A stretch of DNA of 64,000 nt, taken from NCBI GenBank assembly GCA_039707655.1, contig CM077663.1, positions 436,373,830 through 436,437,829 on the forward strand, read 5' to 3'. Positions 1 to 10,354 of this stretch are shown piece by piece (within the stretch, counting starts at the first letter, position 1; each line of letters starts with the position of its first letter). The translations under genes were made by a program, and so were the position numbers. The notes beneath the pieces are model-generated. The model had not been told where the DNA came from and did no database searches. It saw only the letters and a program-made list of their open reading frames with translations. This stretch comes from Elymus sibiricus (lineage: Eukaryota; Streptophyta; Magnoliopsida; Poales; Poaceae).

Positions 1-572
1 ACGGGCTTAATTAATATATATACCTCGCCGAACTTTGCAACAGCTCCCTCCTCCGTTCGGTCACCGGATCCGTCATCATGGTCTCCTTCTTCCTCCGGCA
101 TTCGGTCACCGGAGCCATCACGATCATGTCCTTCCTCCTCCATTGTTCGATCACCGGAACCGTCATCCTCTCCTTCCAGACCATCGGTGTCGTTGAGAAA
201 CGACAAGACATCACGTCCGTCGTGGATTATGTCCCCCAACAACTGTTCTTGTTCCAAGTCTCTTTGATCCATAGTTTCTGCAAATATTACAACATGGCAA
301 TTAATATACAAACATGAATGTCCGACGTCCGGACCACCTCTCTCATGAATGTCCGACGTCCGGACCGCCTCTCTCATGAATGTCAAACAAGGGATTCTCT
401 TAACCTTTAAGGGATTTAACAAAATGGCGCGATTCTGAATGTGCAGAAAATGGTCCATATTTTTCCTGATCTCATCTGCCCTTCTATATGTCACGTTGTC
501 TAGTGTCAAAGGATTCAAGAAAACCAAGGCAACGACGCTCACCCTGCATGTCGTGTCCGACGTCACCCCTCA

Positions 573-925
573 TGTCGAAGTTATCGGGGAGGGGGTAGAC
601 AACAACGACGCTCACCCCTCATGTCATGTCCGACGTCCCCCCTCATGTCGAAGTTATCGGTGAGGGGGTAGACGACAACGACGCTCACTCCTCATGTCAT
701 GTCTGACGTCCCCCCTCATGTCGAAGTTATCGGGGAGGGGGTAGACAACAACGACGCTCACCCCTCATGTCATCTCCGACGTCCCCCCTCATGTCGAAGT
801 TATCGGTGAGGGGGTAGACGACAACGACGCTCACCCCTCATGTCATGTCTGACGTCCCCCCTCATGTCGAAGTTATCGGGGAGGGGGTAGACAACAACGA
901 CGCTCCCCCTCATGTCATGTCCGAC
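573..925. repeat. 73-bp tandem repeat, about five copies
   Basis: The motif GTCGAAGTTATCGG recurs at 573, 647, 720, 793 and 866, a period of 73-74 bp. Copies alternate in small variants (GGGGAG versus GGTGAG, ACAACAACG versus ACGACAACG). It sits in the non-coding part of the CACTA sequence and has no consistent open frame. Confidence 0.93.
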
Positions 926-1024
926 GAGGTCGGCGACGAGGACATACATCTATCTCATCTCTACATGAACATACATCTCATCTCCACATGACCATTTATC
1001 TATCTATCTCATCTTCACATGAAC

Positions 1025-1033
1025 ATACATCTC

Positions 1034-1067
<34 letters not shown>

Positions 1068-1240
1068 TCATATCATATATATATATATCATCATATAAAC
1101 AACAGAAAAATTAATTGTTTCCAACAGAGCATCATATATATATCATCATATTATCTATATATATCATCATTTCATCAAATTATCTAACATAATGAACTAT
1201 ATATATATATCAACAAAATCATTTATCTATCTATCAACAT
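1025..1240. repeat. AT microsatellite cluster
   Basis: Runs of alternating TA at 1037-1066 and 1074-1090 and further TATATATATC tracts to 1213, interspersed with ATCATCAT. Simple low-complexity sequence with no gene. Confidence 0.9.
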
Positions 1241-1289
1241 CATCATCTATCTCCACATGAAAATATACATCTCATAAAAAACATAGCAA

Positions 1290-1800
1290 CGGGGGCTGCC
1301 GGCGACCATGGAGCAGTGGCAGATGGCTTGAGGCCGGCGACGAGGTGTGCTCGGGGGCACGCGGCGACGGGGAGCAGGGGACCATGGGAAAGGGGGCTCA
1401 CTGGGGGGGCGCGGCGATGGCTTGAGGCCGGCGATGAGGCCGGCGACGAGGACGGCGGGCTCGGGGGGGCACGCGCGCGGAGACGGCGAGGAGGGCGCGA
1501 CGGCGAGGGCTCGGGGGAAGGCGGGGTGCTCACTGGGGGCGGCGATGGGAGAGGGCTACGGCGACGAGGAGGCGCGGCGACGAGGAGCGGGCGGCGACGG
1601 CGACAGCGACGATGGGAGAGGGCGACGGCGATGAGGAGCGGGCAGCGACGGCGACAGCGACTATGGGAGAGGGCGACGGCGACAGCGACGATGGGAGAGG
1701 GCGACGGCGACAGCGACGATGGGAGAGGGCGACGGCGACGAGGAGCGGGCGGCGACGGCGACAGCGACGAGGAGCAGCCGGGCGGCGTCGGGGGAGATGT
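1290..1800. repeat. GC-rich GGCGACGGCGACAGCGAC-type degenerate tandem repeat
   Basis: A roughly 500-bp, very G+C-rich stretch made of shuffled GGCGACGG, GACAGCGACGATGGGAGAGG and GAGGAGCGGGC blocks. All frames stay open because the repeat lacks stop trinucleotides, so the open frames here are composition artefacts. Read on the minus strand it lies just downstream of a TATA-like CTATATAAGC (1831-1840), so it may be the leader of a CACTA-borne transcript. Confidence 0.75.
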
Positions 1801-1844
1801 GAGAATTTGGGGAAAAATTCGTAAGCGTTGGCTTATATAGCAAA

Positions 1845-2075
1845 GCCTTTAGTCCCGGTTGGTGGCACCAACCGGGACCAATGCCCACCTTTGGTCCCAA
1901 CAGGGACCTTTGGTCCCGGTTGGTGGCACCAACCGGGACCAAAGGTGGGCATTGGTCCCGGTTGGTGCCACCAACCGGGACCAAAGGTAGGCATTGGTCC
2001 CGGTTGGTGGAACCAACCGGGACCAATGGCCTGCAGCCGCGGTGCGGTCGGACGTTTAGTCCCACCTCGCTAGCT
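1845..2075. repeat. CACTA subterminal repeats (inverted AACCGGGACC units)
   Basis: At least six units of GGTCCCGGTTGGTGGCACC and its complement alternate here, each able to form a short hairpin. They are followed by the TTTAGTCCCACCTCGC motif that recurs at 3378. The same unit type occurs at the right end of the element (8610-8835). Established knowledge: such subterminal arrays bind the CACTA accessory protein. Confidence 0.8.
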
Positions 2076-2257
2076 GAGCAAAAAATTTCTTTATGAAAAT
2101 TCTTTTTGCTATAAATGTTTTGAACAAAAAATACTTTGATAATTTTAGTTGCATATAATTTTTATATAATTATAGTTTCAAAAATACTAGAGGTTTATAA
2201 AAGCTTTGTAGTTGATTATTTTTTGAACTCCACTCCCACGATGTTTTGAAAGAAATT

Positions 2258-2770
2258 AAAAAGCACTTCAAATGAACTCTGAAAAGGTTGAAAGTTGGCA
2301 TGGTATCATCATTTCACCCACATAGCATGTGCTAAAAAGTTGAGTGGGTTACGGCAAAAACTAGATGCACTTCGTGTACAAAACGGACAATCTCATCCGA
2401 AGTATCAGGGTTTCGGACGAAAACTCATCTCTTACAAAGGGATTTCATTTTTTTGAACTTATTTGAACTCCATACTTTTTGTGTGTTCAAAATGCACCAT
2501 TCAAAGCCACATCATCAATTTTCAACCCTTTCTGACTTCATTTGGTATTTTTCATGCACTTACTGATTTTTTTGAGCTAAATAACCTTGAAATTGAAAAG
2601 CACTTCAAATGAACTCTGAAAAGGTTGAAAGTTGGCATGGTATCATCATTTCACCCACATAGCATGTGCTAAAAAGTTGAGAGGGTTACGGCAAAAACTG
2701 GATGCACTTCATGTACAAAACGGACAATCTCTTTCGAAGTATCAGGGTTTCGGACGAAAACTCATGTGTT
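2258..2770. repeat. Direct repeat of about 340-bp period
   Basis: The block beginning AAAGCACTTCAAATGAACTC at 2258 recurs at 2598 with few changes, including the run to GTATCAGGGTTTCGGACGAA. A shorter third relative begins near 3700 (GAGAGGGTTACGGCAAAAAC). Non-coding. Confidence 0.85.
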
Positions 2771-2772
2771 AC

Positions 2773-3190
2773 AGCCCGACGGTGGCTCGTGAGTGCCCGC
2801 ATAGGAAATGCACCGTCGGACCGTATGCAGGGAATCCGAATGATTTGTATTCGGTCGATGAATTAAAGGATTTCTAGATAGATCAACAAAACTCACGGTT
2901 TCCCCTGCATACAGCCCGACGGTGGCTCGTGAGTGCCCGCATGAAATGCACCGTCGGACCGTATGCCGGGAATCCGAATGATTTGTATTCGGTCGATGAA
3001 CTAAAGGATTTCTAGATAGATCAACAAAACACACGGTTTCCCCTGCATACAGCCCGACGGTGGCTCGTGAGTGCCCGCATATGAAATGCACCGTCGGACC
3101 GTATGCAGGGAATCCGAATGATTTGTATTCGGTCGATGAACTAAAGGATTTCTAGATAGATCAACAAAACACACGGTTTCCCCTGCATAC
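2773..3190. repeat. 139-bp tandem repeat, three copies
   Basis: AGCCCGACGGTGGCTCGTGA recurs at 2773, 2912 and 3051, exactly 139 bp apart. Each unit ends with CACGGTTTCCCCTGCATAC. Inside each unit, CCCGACGGTG and CACCGTCGG form a small inverted repeat. No coding potential. Confidence 0.93.
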
Positions 3191-3447
3191 TAAGTGTCGA
3201 ACATGTCCGAGAGGTGGGTTATATATAGGGTCGTGTGCCTCTTTAGTCCCGGTTGCTAGCACGAACCAGGACTGGTTATAGTGTTGATCCAACAGCTCAC
3301 AAGCGCTTGAAAGAAACACACGATCCGTGTGCTTCTTCCTGATTGGTACGACCTTGGTCCTGGGAGTGGCTAAAATTTAGTCCCACCTCGCCAAGCGAGA
3401 GGGACTTGCAGTGGTTTATAAGCCCTGAGTGCAGAGACGATGAAGCG

Positions 3448-3577
3448 AGAGGCGCAATGCTCACCTGCACGTTAGCTTCAGGCCTTGAGGAAATGGTGTA
3501 AACTGCACGGAGCTATATATCTGCAGTTTCTCAAGGCCTGAAGCTAAGCAACGTGTAGGTGAGCATTGCGCCTCTCC
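3448..3577. repeat. Long foldback (imperfect hairpin) in CACTA 3' region
   Basis: The left arm, about 3448-3490, begins GAGAGGCGCAATGCTCACCT and ends GCTTCAGGCCTTGAG. The right arm, about 3530-3576, is its reverse complement except for one substitution and a 3-nt bulge. An inner pair AACTGCA/TGCAGTT (3501-3507, 3522-3528) extends the stem, leaving a small loop. The full fold covers about 130 bp and is not part of any open frame. It could yield small RNAs, but that is inference. Confidence 0.85.
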
Positions 3578-3854
3578 ATTTTTAATAACTTATTTTAACT
3601 CCGGACATCATAATTTGGCATGACATCATAATTTCACATAATTTCACCCACCCACATCCCTGAATTGGTACGACCTTCACCGCCCAAGGTTATAAAGAGT
3701 TGAGAGGGTTACGGCAAAAACTGGATGCACTTCGTGTACAAAACGGACCATCTCTTTCGAAGTATTAGGGTTTCATACGAAAACTCATCTGTTACAAAAG
3801 GCATTTCATTTCTTCACATGTAACTGCAATGATATAGTTGTGGAGAGAAAGTCT

Positions 3855-6800
3855 TCACTTTTTCTTCGCTTGTGTCATTTGCTTATTGCGCCGTAACCAT
3901 GGATAATCTTCATCGTTTAAGAGGGTGCTTGGGTCAGCCTTGACTTTGAAGGGAGGAATTTCATGAAACTTTTCGTAATCTTCAGACATGTCTGTCTTGC
4001 CCTCCAATCCCACGATGTCTCTTTTTCCTGAAAGAACTATGTAGCGCTTTGGCTCATCGTATGATGTATTCGCTTCCTTATCTTTTCTTTTTCTCGGTTT
4101 GGTAGACATGTCCTTCACATAGAAAACCTGCGCCACATCATTGGCTAGGGCGAATGGTTCGTCTGTGTACCCAAGATTGTTCAGATCCACTGTTGTCATT
4201 CCGTACTGTGGGTCTTCCTGTACCCCGCCTCCTGACAGATTGACCCATTTGCACTGAAACAAAGGGACCTTGAAATCATGTCCATAGTCAAGTTCCCATA
4301 TGTCCACTATGTAACCATAATATGTGTCCTTTCCCCTATTGGTTGCTGCATCAAAGCGGACACCGCTGTTTTGGTTGGTGCTCTTTTGATCTTGGGCGAT
4401 CGTGTAAAATGTATTCCCATTTATCTCGTACCCTTTGTAAGTCAATACAGTCGAAGATGGTCCCCTGGCCAACGAGTACAACTCATCAGAAACAGTGTTG
4501 TCACCCATGAGACGTGTTTGCAACCAACTGCCAAAAGTCCTGATGTGTTCATATGTAATCCAGTCGTCACTCTGCTCCGGGTGTTTGGAGCGCAGAATAT
4601 TCTTGTGTTCATCGACATACGGGGTCACCAAGGTAGAATTCTGTAGAACTGTGTAGTGTGCTTGAGACCAAGAATGCCCGTCCCTACATATTATTGAGTC
4701 CGCTCCTAGCGTGCCTTTTCCAGTCAGTCTCCCCTCATACCGTGATTGAGGGAGACCAATCTTCTTAAGGTCAGGAATGAAGTCAACACAAAACCCAATG
4801 ACATCCTCTGTTTGATGGCCCATGGAGATGCTTGCTTCTGGCCTAGCGCGGTTACGAACATATTTCTTTAAGACTCCCATGAACCTCTCAAAGGGAAACA
4901 TATTGTGTAGAAATACAGGGCCCAGAACGACAATCTCGTCGACTAGATGAACTAGGACGTGCGTCATGATATTGAAGAAGGATGGTGGGAACACCAACTC
5001 GAAACTAACAAGACATTGCACCAAATCACTCCTTAACCTTGGCAGGATTTCTGGATCGATCACCTTCTGAGAGATTGCATTGAGGAATGCACATAGCTTC
5101 ACAATGGCTAATCGAACGTTTTCAGGTAGAAGCCCCCTCAATGCAACCGGAAGCAGTTGCGTCATAATCACGTGGCAGTCATGAGACTTTAGGTTCTGGA
5201 ACTTTTTCTCTGCCATATTTATTATTCCCTTTATATTCGACGAGAAGCCAGACGGGACCTTCATACTGAGCAGGCATTCAAAGAAGATTTCCTTCTCTTC
5301 TTTGGTAAGAGCGTAGCTGGCAGGACCTTCATACTGCTTTGGATGCATGCCGTCTTTTTCATGCACACGTTGCTGTTCCTCCCGTGCCTCCGGTGTATCT
5401 TTTGTCTTCCCATACACTCCCAAGAAGCTTAGCAGGTTCACGCAAAGATTCTTCGTCACGTGCATCACGTCGATTGCAGAGCGGACCTCTAGGTCTTTCC
5501 AATAGGGTAGGTCCCAAAATATAGATTTCTTCTTCCACATGGGTGCGCGTCCCGCATCGTCAGTCGGAACAGATAGTCCGCCAGGACCCTTTCCAAATAT
5601 TACTTGTAAATCATTGACCATATCAAGTATGTGATCACCAGTACGGAGGGCGGGCTTCTTCCGGTGATCTGCCTCACCTTTGAAATGCTTTCCTTTCTTT
5701 CGACATTGATGGTTGGTCGGAAGAAATCGATGATGCCCCAGGTACACATTCTTCCTGCATTTGTCCAAATATATACTGTCGGTGTCATCTAAACAGTGTG
5801 TGCATGCGTGGTATCCCTTGTTTGTCTGTCCTGAAAGGTTACTGAGAGCAGGCCAATCGTTGATGGTTACAAACAGCAACGCTCGTAGGTCAAATTCCTC
5901 TTGTGCATGCTCATCCCACACACGTACACCTCTTCCATGCCATAGCTGTAAAAGTTCATCAACTAATGGCCTTAGGTACACATCAATGTCATTGCCGGGT
6001 TGCTTAGGGCCTTGGATGAGCACTGGCATCATAATGAACTTACGCTTCATGCACAACCAAGGAGGAAGGTTATACATACATAGAGTCACAGGACATGTGC
6101 TATGCTTGCTGCTCTGCTCCCCAAAAGGATTAACGCCATCTGCACTTAAACCAAACCATACGTTCCTCGGGTCACCTGTAAAGTCGCTCCACTTTCTCTC
6201 GATCTATCTCCACTGCGACCCGTCAGCGGGTGCTCTCAACTTCCTGTCTTTCTTACGGTCTTTTTTGTGCCATTGCATCAACTCGGCATGCTTTTTGTTT
6301 CTGAACAGACGTTTCAACCGTGGTATTATAGGAGCATACCACATCACCTTGGCAGGAACCCTTTTCCCGGTGCGCTGGCCCTCAACATCACCAGGGTCAT
6401 CTCTTCTGATCTTATACCGCAAGGCACCGCATACCGAGCATGCGTTCAAATCCTCGTACGCACCGCGGTAGAGGATGTAGTCATTAGGGCATGCATGTAT
6501 CTTCTGCACCTCCAATCCTAGAGGGCATAGAACCTTCTTTGCTTCGTACGTACTGCCGGGCAATTCGTTATCCTTTGGAAGCTTATTCTTCATTATTTTC
6601 AAAAACGAACTAAATCCCTTGTCAGATACACCATTGTCTGTCTTCCATTGCAGCAATTCCAGTGTGGTACCGAGCTTTCTGTTGTCATCTTCGCAATTTG
6701 GGTACAACCCTTTTTTGTGATCCTCTAACATGCGATCGGACTTCAACTTCTCCCTTTCATTTTCGCATTCTCTCTGTGCATCAACAATGACCCGGCGAAG

Positions 6801-7154
6801 ATCATCATCGGGCACATCGTCTGGTTCCTCTTGATCTTCAACTTCCCCCATTGCAGCATCACCGTATTCAGGGGGCGGGTAGTTGTCGTCATCCTCTTCT
6901 TCTTCGTTGTCTTCCATCATAACCCCTCTTTCTCCGTGCTTGGTCCAAACATTATAGTGTGGCATAAAACCCTTCTGAAGCAGGTGGAAGTGAAGGGTTT
7001 TATAGTTGGAGAAAGCCTTCGTATTCTCACACACAGTACATGGACAATGCATAAAACCATTCTGCTTGTTTGCCTCAGCCGCTTCGAGAAAATTATGCAG
7101 GCCCTCAATATACTCGGAGGTGCGTCGGTCACCGTACATCCATTGCCGGTTCAT
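3855..7154 (-). pseudogene. TNP2-like CACTA transposase, one in-frame stop
   Basis: A single frame of about 1100 codons reads from ATG 7154 to the stop at 3855, except for one TAG at 6204-6206. Upstream of the ATG the sequence ends in GCAG, so the start may follow an intron. Recognisable order: the Transpos_assoc-like N-terminus with a CPC..C cluster and MNRQWMYG start; a Glu/Asp-rich linker; the Transposase_21 core, including CSVCG and DPRNVWFGLSADGVNPFG just after the stop; the DUF4218-like block (LPVALRGLLPENVR, FPFERFMGVLKKYVRNRARPE); and the DUF4216-like block (VPLFQCKWVN). The protein would bind the TIR and subterminal repeats and cut the element. The stop falls where family members have a sense codon ahead of the conserved DPRN motif, so two partial proteins would result. 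The rest of the frame is intact, which suggests recent inactivation. Confidence 0.92.
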
Positions 7155-7253
7155 CTGCGTGCATATCATGAATAGAGAAGTGACCAAATTAATAGAAATT
7201 CATCATCACATTAAAGCCAAAGTACAGTAGTGACCAAAATAAATACATAACGT

Positions 7254-7508
7254 TCATACATAGTTCTCATTATTGAACAACATATAGCTCTCTAGAGCAT
7301 ATTTTCTAATCTTTCTAATCTTCAAGCGCATTGCATCCATCTTGATCTTGTGATCGGCGACGACATCGGCAACATGCAACTCCAACTTCATCTTCTCCTC
7401 TTCAAGTCTTTGTAATTTTTCTTTCAAGTAATTGTTTTCTTTTTCAACCAAATTTAACTTCTCGACAAGAATTTCTATGTCGGTTGGAATTTCCGGTTCA
7501 CATACCTC
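7254..7508 (-). pseudogene. Coiled-coil exon of CACTA element, copy 2 (C-terminus replaced)
   Basis: The open frame after a possible splice acceptor (CTAG at 7512-7509) starts EVCEPEIPTD. It then runs through a Lys/Glu-rich heptad region (VEKENNYLKEKLQRLEEEK, ADVVADHKIKMDAMRLKIRK). It ends in a short different tail (ALESYMLFNNENYV). Relative to the upstream copy, the sequence between KYA and the CTCTAGAGAGC box has been deleted, removing the membrane-spanning tail. The function of this CACTA accessory ORF is not known to me. Reading further upstream in the same frame gives VYDNYADQRDID followed by an in-frame TAG, shared with the other copy. Confidence 0.6.
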
Positions 7509-7766
7509 CTAGATTAAAAAATCTATGTCACGTTGGTCGGCATAATTGTCATAAACACTAAATAAAATAAATAGTTATAAAAGATAATATATATCACATC
7601 CGAATCATAGACCGGACGAGGGCAAATGAATAGAGAAGTGAATAGAGAAGTGATCAAATGTTATTATTGAAAAAATAAATACATAAAGTTCACACATAGT
7701 TCTCATAGAACAACATACAGCTCTCTAGAGCATGTAATTAAAACATAAATTGAAACTAACATACAA

Positions 7767-8072
7767 CTATGTAAAACATTTAAATGCAACAACAAATGCG
7801 GTCATAATGGCAACTAAGGTAACAATTGATCCAACAGCATAATGATACCAAGCCTCATTATCAATGGCATATTTTCTTATCTTTCTAATCTTCAAGCGCA
7901 TTGCATCCATCTTGATCTTGTGGTCATCGACGACATCGGCAACATGCAACTCCAATTTCATCTTCTCCTCCTCAATTCTTTTCAATTTTTCTTTCAAATC
8001 CTCGTTTTCTTTTTCAACTAAATTTAACCTCTCGACAAGAGGGTCGGTTGGAATTTCTGGTTCACATACCTC
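7767..8072 (-). CDS. Coiled-coil plus membrane-tail exon of CACTA element, copy 1
   Basis: About 101 codons are open after a possible splice acceptor CTAG (8076-8073): EVCEPEIPTD, then a coiled coil (LVEKENEDLKEKLKRIEEEK; DHKIKMDAMRLKIRKIRKYA). A C-terminal hydrophobic helix (WYHYAVGSIVTLVAIM onward) follows, and the stop is at 7767. It lies 5' of the transposase on the same strand, so it is probably the second product of the CACTA element. The true first exon is unresolved: an ATG at 8206 opens MVSAHVGPRPVYDSDV ahead of a GTATAT donor, but the phases do not join cleanly. It duplicates 7254-7508 within a tandem repeat of about 0.5 kb. This looks like a tail-anchored coiled-coil protein; the role is unknown. 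Confidence 0.5.
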   Translation of the reverse strand, partial: EVCEPEIPTDPLVERLNLVEKENEDLKEKLKRIEEEKMKLELHVADVVDDHKIKMDAMRLKIRKIRKYAIDNEAWYHYAVGSIVTLVAIMTAFVVAFKCFT

Positions 8073-8590
8073 CTAGATAAACACATCTATGTCACGTTGG
8101 TCGGCATAATTGTCATAAACACTAAATAAAACAAATAGTTATAAAAGATAATATATACCACATCCGAATCATAGACCGGACGAGGGCCGACGTGGGCGGA
8201 TACCATGACCGTGGCACTATATAAGAACAAACAATAATAAAAGTAAGAAAATTACACAAGTATCTATCTAAATGATACAAGTAAGAACTTTTTTCTTTTA
8301 GAAAGAAGATAAGAAGAAGAGGCTAACCACGGTGATGCCGGCGCCGAGATGGACACGGGCGATCGACGGCGGTGAGGACGGGGACGGGACAGGACGGACC
8401 GCCAAACCTAAACAAATCTTGAGAAAAATGGAGCTTGGACAAGGAGCTTCGAGAGCAGAAAGCTTAAGTGTGGCTCGGGCATTTCATCGAACACCTCATG
8501 TGCATAGGAGGTGAGCTAGAGCACCACAAAGCTCCCCCCTCGCCGGCCAGAAAAATAGAGCAGTGTGGAGTGCTCTGCTCGCTGGCGAGG

Positions 8591-8835
8591 GGGTATATAT
8601 AGGCATCTCATTGGTCCCGGTTCGTGAATGGAACCGGAACTAAAGGACCCCCTTTGGTCCCGGTTCCAGCCACGAACCGGGACCAATGATTGTGGGCCAG
8701 GAGCGAGGCCCATTGGTCCCGATTCGTGTCTGGAACCGGGACCAAAAGGGTCATACGAACCGGGACCAATGCCCCACGAGGCCCGGCCGGCCCCCTGGCC
8801 ATTGGTCCCGGTTCGTGAGTGAACCGGGACTAATG
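8591..8835 (-). promoter_or_regulatory. CACTA head: subterminal repeats and TATA box
   Basis: On the minus strand the terminus is followed by several AACCGGGACC units and then GATGCCTATATATACCCC, a TATA box about 280 bp inside the element and 1.4 kb upstream of the transposase start. In the CACTA family this is both the transposase binding zone and the promoter. Confidence 0.7.
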
Positions 8836-8876
8836 GGCTGGCCCGGCCTGGACCAATGCCCTGTTATGTACTAGTG

Positions 8877-9535
8877 GTCACGAAGCATATAGCTGTGACG
8901 ACATCGCCTCGCCTGAATGAGGCGTACGTCGACCGGTCTTTGGTCAGAGCAGGCCGTGCGTGGAATTCCATCATGCACGCGGAATTGAATGACGGTGGAA
9001 CAAAGTTCGACAAACTAAAGGTGCGCATAATGTATACATAATACGCCGCAGCTAGCACACGAACCGACTCACCCCAGCACAAATAGGCTATAGAAAGAGT
9101 AGACCGCAAGGAGGACGCACCTGCATGCATATTTCCTTCTTCTTTTGCTGCTCCCTCGAGAAGCTAATTGACCAAGGAAGAAACTTGGATGCCAAGAAAG
9201 CAAAGTAGCTTTTCGACGGGCACTTTACGAATCTAGCGAAACGAGAACCCCAGCCAGCCAGCAGCACTTCTTCTTAGCAAAAGAAAAATTAAAAGAATCA
9301 ATGAATGACTAGCTCAAAACATTGTCATTCACAAGAATATACAAGTGAGTGCTCTGCCGGGAGGAAAATTTACCATTTGGGTTTGAACAACGTGCCTTTA
9401 ATCAGCAAGTCTATGTAATATTATTCGGACAAATCTTCCATTCTTCCTTCATCAGCCAGTCAACCACGAACCCAGACCCAGTGCACAACACGAATTTGGC
9501 CATGTACCTGAAAAGTGAAAAGGGTCGTTAGAATT
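8877..9535. repeat. Array module X, copy 1
   Basis: Non-coding sequence homologous to 12880-13610 and 18800-19440. Landmarks are GACCGGTCTTTGG, GGTGGAA..AAGTTTGACAAACTAAA, GGAAGAAACTTGGATGCCAAG and CATTCACAAGAA. Its left part has been cut by the CACTA insertion at GGAGTC. It now leads directly into module Y with no gene body between, so an X-type gene was probably lost here. Confidence 0.75.
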
Positions 9536-9559
9536 CTTTTTATGTCAAAAGTTAGCTCG

Positions 9560-10345
9560 GACACAAGTTAATTACTGGATAATACAAGGGAGCAGGGTAT
9601 AAAGCAGTGATACCAAGAACCTCATGACAAGTTGCAGCATTTGTAACGGTTCCATCCGGCGGCCCAAAAAGACACACGCTCCGACGTGGAAGGTCAGCAT
9701 GATGCCAACGTAGCCTTGTCAGTTTCCCCAAACAGACAGCAGTAGCCATCCACTGGAGTCATCCATCACCCATATATTTGGCACCTACGCATATATATTT
9801 TTCAGTTGCACGACGTCGACCCGTCTTTTACAGAGGGAGTAACAAACTTGCGGCCCACACCTCTGTTATCTTCCCCGCGGGCCGCGGCCGCGAGGGAGAA
9901 AAAAGTTGCGCAATCCTGACGAAGAAACAAACTTGGATGCCAAGGAAGCACACACCGCTCGCTGGCTTTACGATGAATTCCGCGCTCCATCTGAAACGAA
10001 TCCAGAGAAAAATTACCACAGTAGGTGATTCAGATGCAAAATGCTCGTTAATTATCGGAGAACCAATTCTGAGTAAAACCGGAACATCGATCACATGTTA
10101 CCAAGTGCCACTTACAGGCTGCATCAACAATCTACCTTAATTTCCAGGGGAATCAATAAATTGATGTGGAAGGAAGCTACTCCGCATTTGCTTAGTGATG
10201 TTGATGCTGCTACCTTTTTCTAACAAAGAGCTCTCTTCTTCTCTGTTAGGTGTGATTGGAACCTGGAAGACCATGCCAAGTCCATTTCTTATTCCTTTAA
10301 GGCATCAATCTGTCAATCCCACCCACCCCACACTCCTCTAAAATC
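9560..10345 (+). repeat. Array module Y, copy 1 (upstream region of copy A)
   Basis: Homologous to 15490-16800 and 20205-21490. Shared blocks include GCCATCCACTGGAGTCATCC, AACTTGGATGCCAAGGAAGC, CATCTGAAACGAATCCA, GTGATTCAGATGCAAAATGC and GTGATTGGAACCTGGAAGAC. It holds no gene. As the 5' region of an AAA-ATPase gene it probably carries the promoter. Confidence 0.75.
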
Positions 10346-10354
10346 CATGTGGCC

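Larger units (their letters stand above)
7170..8180. repeat. Tandem duplication of about 0.45-0.55 kb
   Basis: Segment 7170-7620 repeats as 7627-8180. Both begin with AATAGAGAAGTGA, contain the same coiled-coil exon, share the GGTCGGCATAATTGTCATAA block (7533 and 8100) and end with CCGAATCATAGACCGGACGA (7599 and 8164). The left copy is shorter because of an internal deletion. Confidence 0.88.
1..8876 (-). mobile_element. CACTA (En/Spm) DNA transposon sequence, right terminus inside window
   Basis: The right end reads, on the minus strand, CACTAGTACATAACAGGG starting at 8876. Short subterminal repeats built on the inverted pair AACCGGGACC/GGTCCCGGTT follow at 8610-8835, a TATA-like TATATATA lies at 8594-8601, and then come the element's coding exons, all on the minus strand. 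This is the standard head of a grass CACTA element. No matching CACTA-in-plus left end was found, so the element, or a nested set of such elements, continues beyond base 1. Head-like modules also occur near 1835-2075 and 3220-3283, so more than one CACTA copy may be present to the left of the transposase. The three bases after the terminus (GTC) fit a 3-bp target duplication. The flanking sequence continues the AAA-gene array module seen at 12.9 and 18.8 kb. Confidence 0.82.

Noticed and set aside
1316..1840. Long overlapping open frames rich in Arg, Gly and Asp
   Set aside because: They arise from a stop-free GC-rich repeat, are open in several frames and show no domain.
573..3190. Regularly spaced repeats resembling a CRISPR-type array
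   Set aside because: Contiguous tandem repeats of 73 and 139 bp without unique spacers, in a plant transposon.
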